Part shown: one piece after another, positions 7,749-18,276 of the stretch
Numbering within the stretch: position 1 is the first letter of the stretch
How the letters are laid out: each line of letters begins with the position of its first letter
NCBI GenBank assembly: GCA_003583745.1
Contig: QXPY01000011.1
Location: 124,001-188,000, forward strand
DNA length: 64,000 nt
Reading direction: 5' to 3'
Origin: Rhodocyclales bacterium GT-UBC
GTDB lineage: Bacteria; Pseudomonadota; Gammaproteobacteria; Burkholderiales; Rhodocyclaceae
Notes under the pieces: generated by a model
Told to the model about the DNA's origin: nothing
The model's database searches: none
What the model saw: the letters and a program-made list of their open reading frames with translations, nothing else
Translations under genes and position numbers: made by a program

Positions 7749-9683
7749 TTGAGCACAGAATTTCTTGATCTACCTCGGTTGCTTTCTGCATCCGGTACGG
7801 TGCGTTTGCCAGGTTCGAAAAGTATTTCTAATCGAGTATTGCTACTCGCAGCCTTGGCGGAAGGAACGACAAGGGTTAAAGACTTACTGGCTTCCGATGA
7901 TACGGAGCGCATGCTTGATGCGCTGAAAACCCTGGGGGTTGAGGTCGTATCAGAGGGCGAAGGCGATTGGTCGGTCAAAGGATGTGGTGGTGCGTTTCCT
8001 GTAAAGCAGGCCGAGCTTTTCCTGGGAAATGCGGGGACCGCCTTTAGGCCGCTGACTGCCGCGCTTGCATTTTCTGGCGGAGATTACGTTTTGAAGGGGG
8101 TGCAGCGCATGCACGAGCGCCCCATTGGCGATTTGATCGATGCACTGCGCCAATTGGGCGCGATGGTTGATTACCTGGGGCAGGAGGGCTATCCCCCGCT
8201 TCGCGTCATGCCGGGAGCGCTTTCTGCCGATGGTACGGTCCGCGTGCGAGGCGATGTATCGAGCCAGTTTCTCACCGGGTTGTTGATGGCGCTTCCGTTG
8301 CTCGGTCAAGCCGCGACCGTTGAGGTGGTTGGGGAGTTGATTTCAAAGCCTTACATCGAGATCACGTTGGCGATGATGGCTCGTTTCGGTGTCGCAGTCG
8401 AGCGAGACGGATGGTCTCGCTTCAGAATTCCTGCTGATGCCCGCTACGTTTCGCCGGGTACCATTTATGTTGAGGGGGATGCTTCTTCGGCGTCTTACTT
8501 TCTGGCGTTGGGGGCCATTGGTGGCGGTGCTGTCCGAGTTGAGGGGGTCGGTGCCGAGTCGATCCAGGGAGATGTACGCTTTGCGGAGGCGCTTTCGCTG
8601 ATGGGGGCAAAGGTCGAAACTGGACCAAACTGGATGGAGGCCAGTGCTCCGCCGGGCGGCTTGTGCGCGATCGATTTGGATTGCAATCACATCCCGGATG
8701 CTGCGATGACCTTGGCAACGGCTGCGCTGTTTGCGAAAGGTACGACGACGCTGCGCAATATTGCTAGTTGGCGCGTCAAGGAGACAGACAGGATTGCAGC
8801 AATGGCCACCGAATTGCGCAAGCTTGGTGCGACAGTAGAAGAAGGTGACGACTACATTCGCGTCACGCCGGCTGCATTGCGTCCGGCGGCAATCGATACT
8901 TATGACGATCATCGAATGGCCATGTGCTTTTCCCTAGCTGCATTCGGGACCCCGCTCCGCATCAACGATCCAAAATGCGTAGCCAAGACTTTTCCGGAAT
9001 ATTTCTCTTGCCTGTCCCGGGTAACCAAAGCGGCACCGGTGATCGCGATAGACGGGCCCTCGGCCTCCGGCAAGGGGACCGTCGCGGCGCGGGTGGCGGC
9101 GGCACTCGGCTATAACTACCTCGATTCCGGTGCCTTGTATCGGCTGACTGCTCTGGCAGCAAAGCGAGTCGGTATTGACTGGGCTGACGAGGCGGCGGTT
9201 GCCACTGTTGCGGCCAGTCTGAATATCGAGTTCAGTGAAAATGATGTGCGTATGGCCGGTGAGTCGGTGGGCGATGCGATTCGTACCGAGGATATTTCCT
9301 CGGGGGCGTCGCAAGTTGCGGCGCTACCTGCGGTGCGTGCTGCGTTGCTGTTCCGGCAACGTGTCTTCAATTCCGGTCACGGTTTGGTCGGCGATGGGCG
9401 CGATATGGGTTCGGTCGTCTTTCCTCTGGCTCCGCTCAAGGTGTTTTTAACGGCAAGTGCCGAAGTCAGGGCTGAGCGCCGGTATAAGCAGTTGAAGGAA
9501 AAAGGATTCTCTGCTAATCTCGCTGACCTTCTGCTGGATTTAAAGCAACGTGACGAACGCGACGCGCAGCGTAGCGTTGCTCCACTCAGGCAGGAGGCTG
9601 ATGCCCGGTTGCTGGATACGACCGGATTGACTATCGAGCAGGCGGTCAGTCAGGTGTTGGCTTGGTGGCATGAGGTTCAGTAG
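7749..9683 (+). CDS. aroA-cmk: 3-phosphoshikimate 1-carboxyvinyltransferase fused to cytidylate kinase
   Basis: One uninterrupted reading frame carries two enzymes. The N-terminal ~425 residues are AroA (EPSP synthase, shikimate pathway), with [20 protein letters not shown] and [10 protein letters not shown]. The remainder is cytidylate kinase (CMP/dCMP phosphorylation), with the P-loop GPSASGKGT at about residue 436, YLDSGALYR and [10 protein letters not shown]. The joint segment [14 protein letters not shown] is short. I prefer the TTG at 7749 as start: GGAG at 7739-7742 lies 6 bp upstream, and the product then begins MSTEFLDL; an ATG at 7737 is the alternative. In most bacteria the two are separate adjacent genes (aroA, cmk, rpsA). 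Confidence 0.9.
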   Translation: MSTEFLDLPRLLSASGTVRLPGSKSISNRVLLLAALAEGTTRVKDLLASDDTERMLDALKTLGVEVVSEGEGDWSVKGCGGAFPVKQAELFLGNAGTAFRPLTAALAFSGGDYVLKGVQRMHERPIGDLIDALRQLGAMVDYLGQEGYPPLRVMPGALSADGTVRVRGDVSSQFLTGLLMALPLLGQAATVEVVGELISKPYIEITLAMMARFGVAVERDGWSRFRIPADARYVSPGTIYVEGDASSASYFLALGAIGGGAVRVEGVGAESIQGDVRFAEALSLMGAKVETGPNWMEASAPPGGLCAIDLDCNHIPDAAMTLATAALFAKGTTTLRNIASWRVKETDRIAAMATELRKLGATVEEGDDYIRVTPAALRPAAIDTYDDHRMAMCFSLAAFGTPLRINDPKCVAKTFPEYFSCLSRVTKAAPVIAIDGPSASGKGTVAARVAAALGYNYLDSGALYRLTALAAKRVGIDWADEAAVATVAASLNIEFSENDVRMAGESVGDAIRTEDISSGASQVAALPAVRAALLFRQRVFNSGHGLVGDGRDMGSVVFPLAPLKVFLTASAEVRAERRYKQLKEKGFSANLADLLLDLKQRDERDAQRSVAPLRQEADARLLDTTGLTIEQAVSQVLAWWHEVQ

Positions 9684-9690
9684 CAAGGTG

Positions 9691-9712
9691 TTGCCGGTAT
9701 CCATATCGGCAA
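9691..9712 (+). promoter_or_regulatory. Hairpin in the rpsA leader
   Basis: TTGCCG (9691-9696) pairs with CGGCAA (9707-9712) around a 10-nt loop; a second small CGCG-ATT-CGCG hairpin follows near 9745. The rpsA start at 9776 has no recognisable Shine-Dalgarno sequence. Structured leaders without a strong Shine-Dalgarno are known for rpsA and underlie S1 autoregulation in E. coli, so the same control is plausible here. Confidence 0.4.
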
Positions 9713-9775
9713 TATGTTTTTAACTCTAACCCGCTGTGGATTTCGCGATTCGCGGCATGAAAGCTCTCTCCGTCA

Positions 9776-11455
9776 ATGGAATCTTTTGCTCAACTATTTG
9801 AAGAATCCCTGGCTCGCCAGGAAATGCGTCAAGGCGAAGTCATCACTGCAGAAGTGGTGCTCATTGATCACAATTTCGTCGTGGTCAATGCCGGCCTGAA
9901 ATCGGAATCCTATGTTCCGCTCGAAGAATTCCTGAACGATCAGGGCGAACTCGAAGTGCAAGTGGGCGATTTCGTCCAGGTTGCCATCGAAATGCTGGAA
10001 GACGGCTATGGCGCCACCCGCCTGAGCCGCGATCGCGCCAAGCGCATCGCCGCCTGGAACTTCCTGGAACAGGCCCTGAACGACAACTCCCTGGTTACCG
10101 GTACCATCACCGGCAAGGTCAAGGGCGGTCTGACCGTCATGTCCAACGGCGTTCGTGCATTCCTGCCGGGCTCCCTGGTCGACATGCGTCCGGTCAAGGA
10201 CACTACCCCGTACGAAGGCAAGACCCTCGAATTCAAGGTTATCAAGCTCGACCGCAAGCGCAACAACGTCGTCATGTCGCGTCGTGCCGTCCTCGAAGCC
10301 ACCGCTGACAAAGATCGCGAAAAGCTGCTCGAGAACCTCAAGGAAGGTACCGTCGTCAAGGGTATCGTCAAGAACATCACCGACTACGGCGCATTCGTCG
10401 ATCTGGGCGGCATCGATGGTCTGCTGCACATCACCGATCTGGCCTGGCGCCGTGTCCGTCACCCGTCCGAAGTGCTGGCCGTGGGCGACGAAGTCACCGC
10501 CAAGATCCTCAAGTTCGACGCCGAGAAGAACCGCGTCTCCCTGGGTATGAAGCAACTGGGCGACGATCCGTGGGTTGGCATCGCCCGCCGTTACCCGGCT
10601 GGTACCCGCCTGTTCGGCAAGGTGACCAACCTGACCGACTACGGTTCTTTCGTTGAAATCGAACAAGGTATCGAAGGTCTGGTTCACGTTTCCGAAATGG
10701 ATTGGACCAACAAGAACGTTCATCCGTCCAAGGTTGTTTCTCTGGGTGACGAAGTTGAAGTCATGATCCTGGAAATCGACGAAGAGCGTCGCCGTATCTC
10801 CCTCGGCATGAAGCAGTGCCTGCCGAACCCGTGGGATGATTTCGCGATGAACCAGAAGAAGGGCGACAAGGTCCGCGGTGCGATCAAGTCGATCACCGAC
10901 TTCGGTATCTTCATCGGCTTGCCTGGCGGTATCGACGGTCTGGTTCACCTGTCCGACCTGTCCTGGTCTGCGACCGGTGAAGAAGCGATCCGCAACTTCA
11001 AGAAGGGCGACGAAGTTGAAGCCGTCGTTCTCGGCATCGATGTCGAGAAGGAGCGCATCTCCCTCGGCATCAAGCAACTCGAAGGCGATCCGTACACCAA
11101 CTTCATCGCCACCCACGAAAAGAACAGCATCGTGCGCGCTACCGTCAAGTCGGTGGATGCCCGCGGTGCCGTGATGACGCTGGATGGTGAGAACGAAGGT
11201 TACCTGCGCGCTTCCGAGTTCTCGCGTGATCGTATCGATGACCTGTCGCAGCACGTCAAGGTTGGCGACGAGCTGGAAGTCATGATCATCAACGTGGATC
11301 GCAAGACCCGTGGTATCAACCTGTCCATCAAGGCCAAGGATCAAGCCGAGCAGCACGAAGCCATGCAGAAGTTCTCTGCCGAGTCTTCTTCTGCCGCTTC
11401 CGGTACGACCAACCTTGGGGCCCTGCTGAAGGCCAAGCTCAACCAGCAAGGCTGA
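9776..11455 (+). CDS. rpsA: 30S ribosomal protein S1
   Basis: 559 residues, close to E. coli S1 (557), built from six S1 RNA-binding repeats. The repeats are easily seen as recurring segments such as [29 protein letters not shown] and [17 protein letters not shown], each followed by RRISLGMKQ-type endings. The first two repeats are divergent and bind the ribosome; the later ones bind mRNA. S1 is essential for initiation on mRNAs with weak or structured leaders. ihfB follows 12 bp later, the conserved rpsA-ihfB order. Codon use is strongly biased (CTG, GGT/GGC, AAG), as expected for a highly expressed gene. Confidence 0.97.
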   Translation: MESFAQLFEESLARQEMRQGEVITAEVVLIDHNFVVVNAGLKSESYVPLEEFLNDQGELEVQVGDFVQVAIEMLEDGYGATRLSRDRAKRIAAWNFLEQALNDNSLVTGTITGKVKGGLTVMSNGVRAFLPGSLVDMRPVKDTTPYEGKTLEFKVIKLDRKRNNVVMSRRAVLEATADKDREKLLENLKEGTVVKGIVKNITDYGAFVDLGGIDGLLHITDLAWRRVRHPSEVLAVGDEVTAKILKFDAEKNRVSLGMKQLGDDPWVGIARRYPAGTRLFGKVTNLTDYGSFVEIEQGIEGLVHVSEMDWTNKNVHPSKVVSLGDEVEVMILEIDEERRRISLGMKQCLPNPWDDFAMNQKKGDKVRGAIKSITDFGIFIGLPGGIDGLVHLSDLSWSATGEEAIRNFKKGDEVEAVVLGIDVEKERISLGIKQLEGDPYTNFIATHEKNSIVRATVKSVDARGAVMTLDGENEGYLRASEFSRDRIDDLSQHVKVGDELEVMIINVDRKTRGINLSIKAKDQAEQHEAMQKFSAESSSAASGTTNLGALLKAKLNQQG

Positions 11456-11467
11456 TAGGCACAAGGC

Positions 11468-11752
11468 ATGACCAAATCCGAGCTCATCGCCCGGCTGGCG
11501 GAGCGATTTCCGCAGTTGGTGGCGAAGGACGCTGATTTTGCGGTCAAGATGATTCTCGATGCGATGTCCGACGCGCTGGTGCGTGGGGATCGTATCGAGA
11601 TCCGCGGATTCGGCAGCTTTGCGCTCAACTATCGGCCGCCGCGCACCGGCCGTAACCCCAAGTCGGGGGACAAGGTCAGCGTTCCTGCGAAGTGGGTTCC
11701 TCATTTCAAGGCAGGCAAGGAACTGCGCGAGCGGGTCGACCAGTCGATCTGA
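11468..11752 (+). CDS. ihfB: Integration host factor beta subunit
   Basis: 94 residues, the usual IHF-beta length. The DNA-bending arm is visible as [15 protein letters not shown], with the intercalating Pro in the NPKSG turn, and the C-terminus [14 protein letters not shown] is typical of IHF/HU proteins. It pairs with IhfA (not in the window) to bend DNA in promoters, recombination and replication. A strong terminator follows at 11782, ending the rpsA-ihfB transcript. Confidence 0.95.
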   Translation: MTKSELIARLAERFPQLVAKDADFAVKMILDAMSDALVRGDRIEIRGFGSFALNYRPPRTGRNPKSGDKVSVPAKWVPHFKAGKELRERVDQSI

Positions 11753-11781
11753 CGCCGCGTAGGCGCAATGTGGTAGATTCG

Positions 11782-11811
11782 GGGCAGTGAATGATTTCAC
11801 TGCCCTTTTTT
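11782..11811 (+). terminator. Rho-independent terminator after ihfB
   Basis: A perfect 10-bp stem (GGGCAGTGAA with TTCACTGCCC) closed by a TGAT loop is followed by six T residues. lapA begins 10 bp further on, so the lapA promoter must overlap this region or depend on read-through. Confidence 0.88.
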
Positions 11812-11821
11812 ATTGATCGTC

Positions 11822-12103
11822 ATGACTGTATTCAACTGGGCCCTCAGGCTCGTCATTTTTATATTCCTGCTTGTTTTTGCCATCCAGAATACCGATCCGG
11901 TCACTCTGAATATCGTTCTTGGGCATACCTGGCAGGCGCCACTGGTTATTGTGCTGCTCGCCTTCTTTTTTGGAGGGGCCTTGCTTGGCGTTTTGTCGTT
12001 GCTTGGTGTGATTTATCGTCAGCGCCGAGAAATTGCTCGCATGAAGCGTGAACGAGGCAATCCCGTTGCGACGGTTGCCGCTGATGTCCCACCCGTTGTA
12101 TGA
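11822..12103 (+). CDS. lapA: Lipopolysaccharide assembly protein A
   Basis: 93 residues from the ATG at 11822; a TTG at 11813 in the same frame is less likely. It has two hydrophobic segments (residues ~7-23 and ~40-62) and a short charged cytoplasmic tail, the LapA/YciS layout (DUF1049). The conserved QNTDPVTLN stretch lies between the helices. LapA works with LapB at the inner membrane to control LPS synthesis through FtsH-mediated turnover of LpxC. Its stop overlaps the lapB start by 4 bp (ATGA). Confidence 0.85.
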   Translation: MTVFNWALRLVIFIFLLVFAIQNTDPVTLNIVLGHTWQAPLVIVLLAFFFGGALLGVLSLLGVIYRQRREIARMKRERGNPVATVAADVPPVV

Positions 12104-13272
12104 ACGATCTTTTTGAATACTGGCAGCTATTGCTGATACCAGTTTTTTTTGCCTTGGGGTGGGCGGCCGCGCGCGTCGATATGCGTCAGGTGGTGCATGA
12201 GTCCAGCGCCTTGCCGCGTTCTTATTTTCAGGGTTTGAATTTCCTTTTGAATGAGCAGCCTGATAAGGCGATCGACTCATTTCTTGAGGTCGCTAAAGTT
12301 GACCAGCAGACCGTCGAGTTGCATTTTGCACTTGGCAATCTCTTTCGGCGCCGTGGTGAGACTGAGCGTGCTATTCGCATGCACCAGAATCTGATCGATC
12401 GGCCTGATCTGAGCGACGATGTGCGTCTGCATGCCTTGACCGAGTTGGGGCAGGATTTTCTCAAGGCCGGGTTGCTTGATCGGGCGGAGGAAATTTTCAA
12501 CAAATTACGCAATACCGCGTTCGATGAAGATGCTAAACGTAATTTGCTGGAGATTTATCAGGTCGAGAAAGAGTGGCTCAAAGCTGTAGATATTGCACGT
12601 GAGTTGTCGGATGGCGTGGCTCAGCGTGATGTTGCCGAGTACTACTGCGAACTCGCTGCGAACGAAATCATGCGTTCACGTCCCGAATCGGCACGTGAAT
12701 ATCTAGAAACTGCCATGCAGCAAAACCGCAAATGTGTTCGCGCCAGTTTGCTACAAGGGGATCTGCTCTTGCAGGAAGGACGTTCCGAGCAGGCCATCGA
12801 GGCCTGGCAGCGAATCGAGCAGCAGGACCCGGCTTATTTGGCTTTGGTTGCTCAACGTTTGCTGGAGACCTATCGTAAGCTTGACCGTAGAGATGAAGGA
12901 ATCGCCTTGCTCAGGGCTTATCTTGAGCGTTACCCGTCTCTCGATCTTCTGGATGTCGTCTATCAGTTGATTCTGGAGGGGGAGGGGACGGAGTCTGCCT
13001 ATCGGCTGGTGCGTGACGAATTGCAGCGCAATCCGACCTTGCTTGGTCTGGAAAAGCTGATGAGTGCCCGTTTGCCCCTGGTGTCGCCCGAGATGCGGAG
13101 CGACATCGAATTGGCTAAAACAATCATTCAAGGTTATACCAAACGCCTGTCACGCTATCGATGCGATAATTGCGGATTCAAGGCGCGCCAGTTCTACTGG
13201 CGTTGTCCTGCTTGCGGAGGTTGGGAAAGCTATCCGCCGCGCCGCAGTGAAGAATTTGATCAATCCTTGTAG
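12100..13272 (+). CDS. lapB: Lipopolysaccharide assembly protein B
   Basis: 390 residues, as in E. coli LapB/YciM. One N-terminal membrane anchor (about residues 5-22) is followed by TPR-type repeats in the cytoplasm and a C-terminal rubredoxin-like metal site, CDNCG and CPACG. LapB couples LPS synthesis to export and presents LpxC to FtsH. The gene is translationally coupled to lapA and lies 9 bp before ugd, in a run of LPS-sugar genes. Confidence 0.93.
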   Translation: MNDLFEYWQLLLIPVFFALGWAAARVDMRQVVHESSALPRSYFQGLNFLLNEQPDKAIDSFLEVAKVDQQTVELHFALGNLFRRRGETERAIRMHQNLIDRPDLSDDVRLHALTELGQDFLKAGLLDRAEEIFNKLRNTAFDEDAKRNLLEIYQVEKEWLKAVDIARELSDGVAQRDVAEYYCELAANEIMRSRPESAREYLETAMQQNRKCVRASLLQGDLLLQEGRSEQAIEAWQRIEQQDPAYLALVAQRLLETYRKLDRRDEGIALLRAYLERYPSLDLLDVVYQLILEGEGTESAYRLVRDELQRNPTLLGLEKLMSARLPLVSPEMRSDIELAKTIIQGYTKRLSRYRCDNCGFKARQFYWRCPACGGWESYPPRRSEEFDQSL

Positions 13273-13281
13273 GAAGCACCC

Positions 13282-14601
13282 ATGAAAATCACCGTTGTCG
13301 GAACCGGCTATGTCGGTCTGGTCAGTGGCACTTGCCTGGCTGAGGTAGGTAATGACGTTTTGTGCCTGGATGTTGATCCAGCCAAGATCAAGATTCTTGA
13401 AGATGGGGGTATCCCGATCTTCGAGCCGGGGCTGCAGGAGATGGTTCGGCGCAATGTTGCGGCCGGACGCTTGCATTTCACCACCGATGTTGAAACAGCG
13501 GTGCAACACGGCACGATTCAGTTTATTGCGGTCGGTACGCCGCCTGATGAGGATGGCTCGGCCGACCTGCAGTACGTGCTTGGAGCCGCCCGCAATATCG
13601 GCCGTTTGATGACAGACTACAAAGTTGTTGTCGACAAAAGTACCGTGCCGGTCGGGACCGGTGCCAAGGTCAAGGCAGCGATTGCTGACGAACTCGCCAA
13701 GCGGGGTGTCGATATTCCCTACAGCGTCGTGTCCAATCCCGAGTTTCTCAAGGAAGGCGCCGCCGTCGAAGACTTCATGCGTCCGGATCGCATTGTTGTT
13801 GGGGCTGAAGAGGAGCAGGCCATCCACCTGATGCGCGCTTTGTATGCGCCCTTCCAGCGCAATCATGAGCGTCTGATCATTACCGATGTAAAGAGTGCTG
13901 AACTCACCAAGTATGCCGCCAACGCCATGCTGGCCACCCGCATCAGCTTCATGAATGAGTTGGCCAATCTGGCCGAAGTACTTGGCGCCGATATCGAAAT
14001 GGTTCGTCAGGGGATTGGTTCTGACCCGCGCATCGGTTACCACTTCCTCTACCCAGGTTGTGGCTACGGCGGTTCCTGTTTCCCGAAAGACGTCAAGGCC
14101 TTGATCGCCACCGCCCAGGACGATGCCAATATCACCCTCAAGGTGCTGACCGCCGTCGAAGAAGCAAACGACGAGCAAAAGCACGTGCTCACCAAGAAGA
14201 TCAAGGCCCGCTTCGGCGACCTCAAGGGCAAGCATTTCGCGCTCTGGGGCCTGTCCTTCAAGCCGAATACCGACGACATGCGCGAAGCGCCGAGTCGCGA
14301 ACTGATCGCCGACCTGTTCGCTGCCGGTGCCACGGTCAGTGCCTATGACCCAGTCGCCATGCATGAAACACAACGCATTTTTGGCGATGAATCTCGCTTG
14401 CAGTACGCCGAAAGCCCGATGGCCGCGCTCGACAAGGCGGATGCGCTGATCATCGTGACCGAGTGGAAGGAATTCCGCAGCCCGGACTTCGAGGCGATCA
14501 AGACCACGTTGAAAAATCCGGTCATTTTCGACGGTCGCAATCTTTACGATCCCAAGTTCGTGCGCGGACTCGGGGTTGAGTACTTCGCTATCGGACGGTA
14601 A
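13282..14601 (+). CDS. ugd: UDP-glucose 6-dehydrogenase
   Basis: 439 residues. The N-terminal NAD-binding motif is [10 protein letters not shown] (residues 4-13), and the catalytic Cys lies in [27 protein letters not shown] marks the C-terminal UDP-binding domain. It oxidises UDP-glucose to UDP-glucuronate with two NAD+, supplying uronic acids for LPS core, capsule or L-Ara4N. It sits 5 bp before the heptose kinase, which argues for a role in LPS or surface polysaccharide. Confidence 0.94.
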   Translation: MKITVVGTGYVGLVSGTCLAEVGNDVLCLDVDPAKIKILEDGGIPIFEPGLQEMVRRNVAAGRLHFTTDVETAVQHGTIQFIAVGTPPDEDGSADLQYVLGAARNIGRLMTDYKVVVDKSTVPVGTGAKVKAAIADELAKRGVDIPYSVVSNPEFLKEGAAVEDFMRPDRIVVGAEEEQAIHLMRALYAPFQRNHERLIITDVKSAELTKYAANAMLATRISFMNELANLAEVLGADIEMVRQGIGSDPRIGYHFLYPGCGYGGSCFPKDVKALIATAQDDANITLKVLTAVEEANDEQKHVLTKKIKARFGDLKGKHFALWGLSFKPNTDDMREAPSRELIADLFAAGATVSAYDPVAMHETQRIFGDESRLQYAESPMAALDKADALIIVTEWKEFRSPDFEAIKTTLKNPVIFDGRNLYDPKFVRGLGVEYFAIGR

Positions 14602-14606
14602 GCGAG

Positions 14607-15533
14607 ATGCTGGATAAGGTTTCACAGGTTCGCCTGCTCGTGGTGGGCGACGTCATGCTCGACCGTTACTGGTTCGGAGAGGTGAGCAGGATTTCGCCGG
14701 AAGCGCCGGTGCCGGTGGTCAAGGTCGAGCGCAGCGAGGAGCGACTGGGCGGTGCCGCCAATGTCGCCCGTAACGCAGCAGCGGTTGGTGCGCAAACGGC
14801 TCTTCTTTCTGTGGTCGGCGATGACGATGCCGGGCGGACCCTGTCCCGCCTGCTGGTGGAAGGGGGTATCGACGCCGGTTTGCATACTGATGGCAAGATC
14901 GATACCACCGTCAAGCTGCGCGTCATCGGTCGGCAGCAGCAACTGCTGCGTATCGATTTCGAAACCACGCCCTCGCATGAAATCCTGCAGGCCAAGCTGG
15001 CTGAATTCGAGAGACGGGTGGCGGAATCCGATGTGGTTATCCTTTCCGATTACGGCAAGGGCGGTCTGACCCATATCACCGAGATGATTCGTTTAGCGCG
15101 GGCCGCCGGCAAGCCGGTGCTGGTCGATCCTAAGGGTGACGAATGGGGTAAATACGCCGGGGCAACGGTCATTACGCCGAATCGCTCCGAGTTGCGCGAA
15201 GTGGTTGGTCGTTGGTCTTCGGAAGAAGAGTTGGTCGCCAAGTCGCAGAAACTTCGCGCTGAACTGGGCCTCGAAGCCTTGCTGGTGACGCGCAGCGAAG
15301 AGGGCATGACCCTGTTTGCCGGCGAGGAGCGGCATCATCAGCCGGCTCAGGCGCGCGAGGTGTTTGATGTGTCCGGCGCCGGCGATACCGTGATTGCCAC
15401 GCTGGCGGTGATGCTGGCCGCCGGAGCGGGGTGGGCTGAGGCCATCCGCACGGCCAATGTCGCCGCCGGTATCGTTGTCGGCAAGCTGGGAACCGCCGTC
15501 GTTACCCGTGAAGAACTCGCTGGCGCTCTGTAA
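14607..15533 (+). CDS. rfaE1: D-glycero-beta-D-manno-heptose-7-phosphate kinase
   Basis: 308 residues, so only the kinase half of E. coli HldE; the nucleotidyltransferase half (RfaE2/HldC) must be a separate gene outside the window. PfkB-family features are visible: GDVMLDRYWFG near the start, GGAANVARN, and the C-terminal signature DVSGAGDTVIATLA with the catalytic Asp in GAGD. It phosphorylates heptose-7-phosphate to the 1,7-bisphosphate in ADP-heptose synthesis. It is followed 10 bp later by hldD, the last step of the same pathway. Confidence 0.92.
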   Translation: MLDKVSQVRLLVVGDVMLDRYWFGEVSRISPEAPVPVVKVERSEERLGGAANVARNAAAVGAQTALLSVVGDDDAGRTLSRLLVEGGIDAGLHTDGKIDTTVKLRVIGRQQQLLRIDFETTPSHEILQAKLAEFERRVAESDVVILSDYGKGGLTHITEMIRLARAAGKPVLVDPKGDEWGKYAGATVITPNRSELREVVGRWSSEEELVAKSQKLRAELGLEALLVTRSEEGMTLFAGEERHHQPAQAREVFDVSGAGDTVIATLAVMLAAGAGWAEAIRTANVAAGIVVGKLGTAVVTREELAGAL

Positions 15534-15543
15534 GGAATAAACC

Positions 15544-16542
15544 ATGTATATCGTTGTGACCGGAGCCGCCGGCTTCATCGGCGCCAATATCGTCAAGGCG
15601 CTCAATGAACGCGGCTTGACCAACATCATCGCCGTCGACAACCTGTCGAAGGCCGACAAGTTCAAGAATCTGATCGACTGCGACATCGTCGATTACCTCG
15701 ACAAGCAGGATTTCATCGACCGCATCCAGGCTGGTCATTTCGATGGCCAGATCGATGCCATCCTGCACGAAGGTGCTTGTTCCGACACCATGGAGACCGA
15801 TGGTCGCTACATGATGGAGAACAACTACCGCTACTCGATGATTCTCCTCGACTGGTGCCAGGAACAGGATGTCCAGTTCCTCTACGCTTCCAGCGCCGCA
15901 ACCTATGGTGGCAGCAGCGTTTTCAAGGAAGAGCGCCAGTACGAAGGGCCGCTCAACGTTTACGGCTACTCGAAATTCCTGTTCGACCAGATCGTTCGTC
16001 AACGCCTGGCCAAGGACCCGTCCTCGCAAATCGTCGGTTTCCGCTATTTCAACGTTTACGGGCCGCGTGAAATGCACAAGGGGCGGATGGCTTCGGTGGC
16101 CTTCCACAACTTCAACCAGTTCCGTGCTGACGGCAAGGTGAAGTTGTTCGAGGGTTCGCATGGCTATGAGAATGGCGGCCAGATGCGCGATTTCGTCTAT
16201 GTCGGCGATGTGGCCAAGGTGAATCTGTACTTCCTTGATCACCCCGAGAAGTCGGGAATCTTCAATCTCGGTTCCGGCCGGGCGCAAAGCTTCAACGATG
16301 TCGCGGTGGCGGCAGTGAATGGTTGCCGCAAGGCCAGCGATCTCGCGCCACTCACCCTCGAAGAACTGCGGGCACAGGGCTTGCTGGAGTATGTTGCCTT
16401 CCCCGAGGCCTTGAAGGGCAAGTATCAGGCATTTACCCAGGCCGATTTGACGCGCCTGCGTGCTGCCGGTTACGAAGCACCGATGGCTACGGTTGAGGAG
16501 GGCGTCTCCCAATACATCGAATGGCTGAACCGGAATGTATAA
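15544..16542 (+). CDS. hldD: ADP-L-glycero-D-manno-heptose 6-epimerase
   Basis: 332 residues. The Rossmann motif [13 protein letters not shown] is at the N-terminus, the catalytic YGYSK follows the SSAATYG segment, and [10 protein letters not shown] and [12 protein letters not shown] are characteristic of HldD. It converts ADP-D,D-heptose to ADP-L,D-heptose for the inner LPS core. The final codons overlap the cysM start by 8 bp. Confidence 0.96.
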   Translation: MYIVVTGAAGFIGANIVKALNERGLTNIIAVDNLSKADKFKNLIDCDIVDYLDKQDFIDRIQAGHFDGQIDAILHEGACSDTMETDGRYMMENNYRYSMILLDWCQEQDVQFLYASSAATYGGSSVFKEERQYEGPLNVYGYSKFLFDQIVRQRLAKDPSSQIVGFRYFNVYGPREMHKGRMASVAFHNFNQFRADGKVKLFEGSHGYENGGQMRDFVYVGDVAKVNLYFLDHPEKSGIFNLGSGRAQSFNDVAVAAVNGCRKASDLAPLTLEELRAQGLLEYVAFPEALKGKYQAFTQADLTRLRAAGYEAPMATVEEGVSQYIEWLNRNV

Positions 16543-17434
16543 AACCCTGCAGGATTTTGTCGGAAATACGCCCTTGGTCCGTCTGGTGCGTATTCCTGGC
16601 GCGGAAAACGAGAAGCGCGGCAACGTCATCCTGGCCAAGCTGGAGGGTAATAATCCAGCCGGTTCGGTAAAGGATCGCCCGGCCTTGTCGATGATCGTGC
16701 ATGCCGAAGCGCGCGGCGATATCAAGCCCGGTGATACCCTGATCGAGGCGACTTCGGGCAATACCGGTATCGCACTGGCCATGGCGGCGGCGATGAAGGG
16801 TTACAAGATGATCCTCGTCATGCCGGAAAACCAGAGTATCGAACGCCGCCAGAGCATGCGTGCCTTCGGCGCCGATCTGGTCCTGACGCCGCGTGATGGC
16901 GGCATGGAACTGGCGCGCGATGTCGCGGAAAAGATGCGCGATGAAGGCAAGGGCATCATTCTCGATCAGTTTGCCAATCCGGATAATCCGCTGGCCCACG
17001 TCGAAGGTACCGGGCCGGAAATCTGGCGCGACACCGCCGGCAAGATCACGCATTTTGTCTCCAGCATGGGCACAACCGGCACCATCATGGGCACCTCGGC
17101 TTTTTTGAAGTCGCAGAACCCGGCCATCCAGATCGTCGGTTGCCAACCGGAAGACGGCAGCCAGATTCCCGGTATTCGCAAGTGGCCGGAAGCCTATTTG
17201 CCCAAGATCTTCGATCGTAGCCGGGTTGACCGGGTCGAGAATGTCAGCCAGGCCGATGCCGAAGCCATGACCCGTCGCCTGGCGATGGAAGAGGGTATTT
17301 TCGCCGGTATTTCTTCGGGTGGGGCGCTGGCCGTGGCCTTGCGCATCTCGCAGGAACTGGAGAACGCGGTGATCGTTTCGATCGTTTGCGACCGGGGCGA
17401 CCGTTATCTGTCGACCGGCGTTTTTCCGGCATGA
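16535..17434 (+). CDS. cysM: Cysteine synthase B
   Basis: 299 residues. The PLP lysine is in [21 protein letters not shown] binds the phosphate of PLP, and [10 protein letters not shown] and SSGGALAV follow. The length and the [16 protein letters not shown] form fit CysM rather than CysK. It makes cysteine from O-acetylserine with sulfide or thiosulfate. The gene overlaps hldD upstream and the exonuclease gene downstream (ATGA), so three unrelated functions appear to share one transcript. Confidence 0.93.
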   Translation: MYKTLQDFVGNTPLVRLVRIPGAENEKRGNVILAKLEGNNPAGSVKDRPALSMIVHAEARGDIKPGDTLIEATSGNTGIALAMAAAMKGYKMILVMPENQSIERRQSMRAFGADLVLTPRDGGMELARDVAEKMRDEGKGIILDQFANPDNPLAHVEGTGPEIWRDTAGKITHFVSSMGTTGTIMGTSAFLKSQNPAIQIVGCQPEDGSQIPGIRKWPEAYLPKIFDRSRVDRVENVSQADAEAMTRRLAMEEGIFAGISSGGALAVALRISQELENAVIVSIVCDRGDRYLSTGVFPA

Positions 17435-18216
17435 AGCCTGTTCTGGTTTTTGACATCGAGACGATTCCCGATGTCGCCGGCCTGCGCCGATTGAACGATC
17501 TGCCCGGTGAGCTTTCCGATGACGAAGTCGCCGAATTGGCGTTCCAGCAACGGCGGGCGAAGACCGGCAACGATTTTCTGCAATTGCATCTGCAACGGGT
17601 CGTCACCATTTCCTGCGTCCTGAGGACCAGCGAAGGGCTGAAAGTCTGGTCGCTGTCCGAGCCGGACCAGGGAGAGGGTGAGATCATCCAGCGCTTTTTC
17701 GATGGCATCGAGAAATTCACGCCGCAGATCGTTTCCTGGAATGGCAGCGGTTTCGATCTGCCGGTGCTGCACTACCGCGGCATGCTGCATGGCGTTTGTG
17801 CGCCGCGTTACTGGGATCTGGGCGATGGCGACTATGCCGACAGCCGGGATTTCAAGTGGAACAACTACATCAGTCGTTACCATATGCGGCATCTCGATCT
17901 GATGGACCTGCTGGCCATGTACAACGCCCGGGCGAATGCGCCGCTCGACGATCTGGCCAAGCTTTTCGGTTTTCCCGGCAAGCTCGGCATGGATGGCGGC
18001 AAGGTCTGGGAGGCTTGGCAGGCCGGCAAGTCGGCCGAGATTCGCGACTATTGCGAAACCGACGTGATCAATACCTATCTCGTGTATAACCGCTTTCGCC
18101 GGATGCGCGGCGAACTGACGGCCGAAGAGGAAGTCGCCGAGTGCAATTTCGTCAAGGCGCAGCTGGGCAAGATTGGCGCCCCTCACTGGCAGGAGTTTCT
18201 CGCCGCCTGGCAGTGA
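17431..18216 (+). CDS. Predicted 3'-5' exonuclease related to the PolB exonuclease domain
   Basis: 261 residues from the ATG overlapping the cysM stop. DEDD-type exonuclease motifs are in order: FDIETIPD (ExoI, residues 6-13), SWNGSGFDLPVLHYR (ExoII) and DYCETDVINTYLVYNRF (ExoIII). No polymerase domain is attached, so this is the stand-alone PolB-exonuclease-like family found in many proteobacteria. It probably removes 3' nucleotides from single-stranded or mispaired ends; the exact role is not established. No partner repair gene is adjacent. Confidence 0.82.
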   Translation: MKPVLVFDIETIPDVAGLRRLNDLPGELSDDEVAELAFQQRRAKTGNDFLQLHLQRVVTISCVLRTSEGLKVWSLSEPDQGEGEIIQRFFDGIEKFTPQIVSWNGSGFDLPVLHYRGMLHGVCAPRYWDLGDGDYADSRDFKWNNYISRYHMRHLDLMDLLAMYNARANAPLDDLAKLFGFPGKLGMDGGKVWEAWQAGKSAEIRDYCETDVINTYLVYNRFRRMRGELTAEEEVAECNFVKAQLGKIGAPHWQEFLAAWQ

Positions 18217-18234
18217 ATCGGCCTAGCCCGACGT

Positions 18235-18240
18235 TATAAT
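18235..18240 (+). promoter_or_regulatory. Candidate -10 hexamer for ppa
   Basis: A consensus TATAAT lies 36 bp before the ppa start in a 60-bp gap. No good -35 hexamer is visible at the expected distance. Confidence 0.35.
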
Positions 18241-18276
18241 TACAAGTTCTCAAAACCTAATCGCAGAGAGATCACG

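Noticed and set aside
9794-11800. 668-codon open frame antisense to rpsA and ihfB
   Set aside because: It mirrors the codon bias of rpsA, has no homologous look or ribosome site, and S1 on the plus strand is certain.
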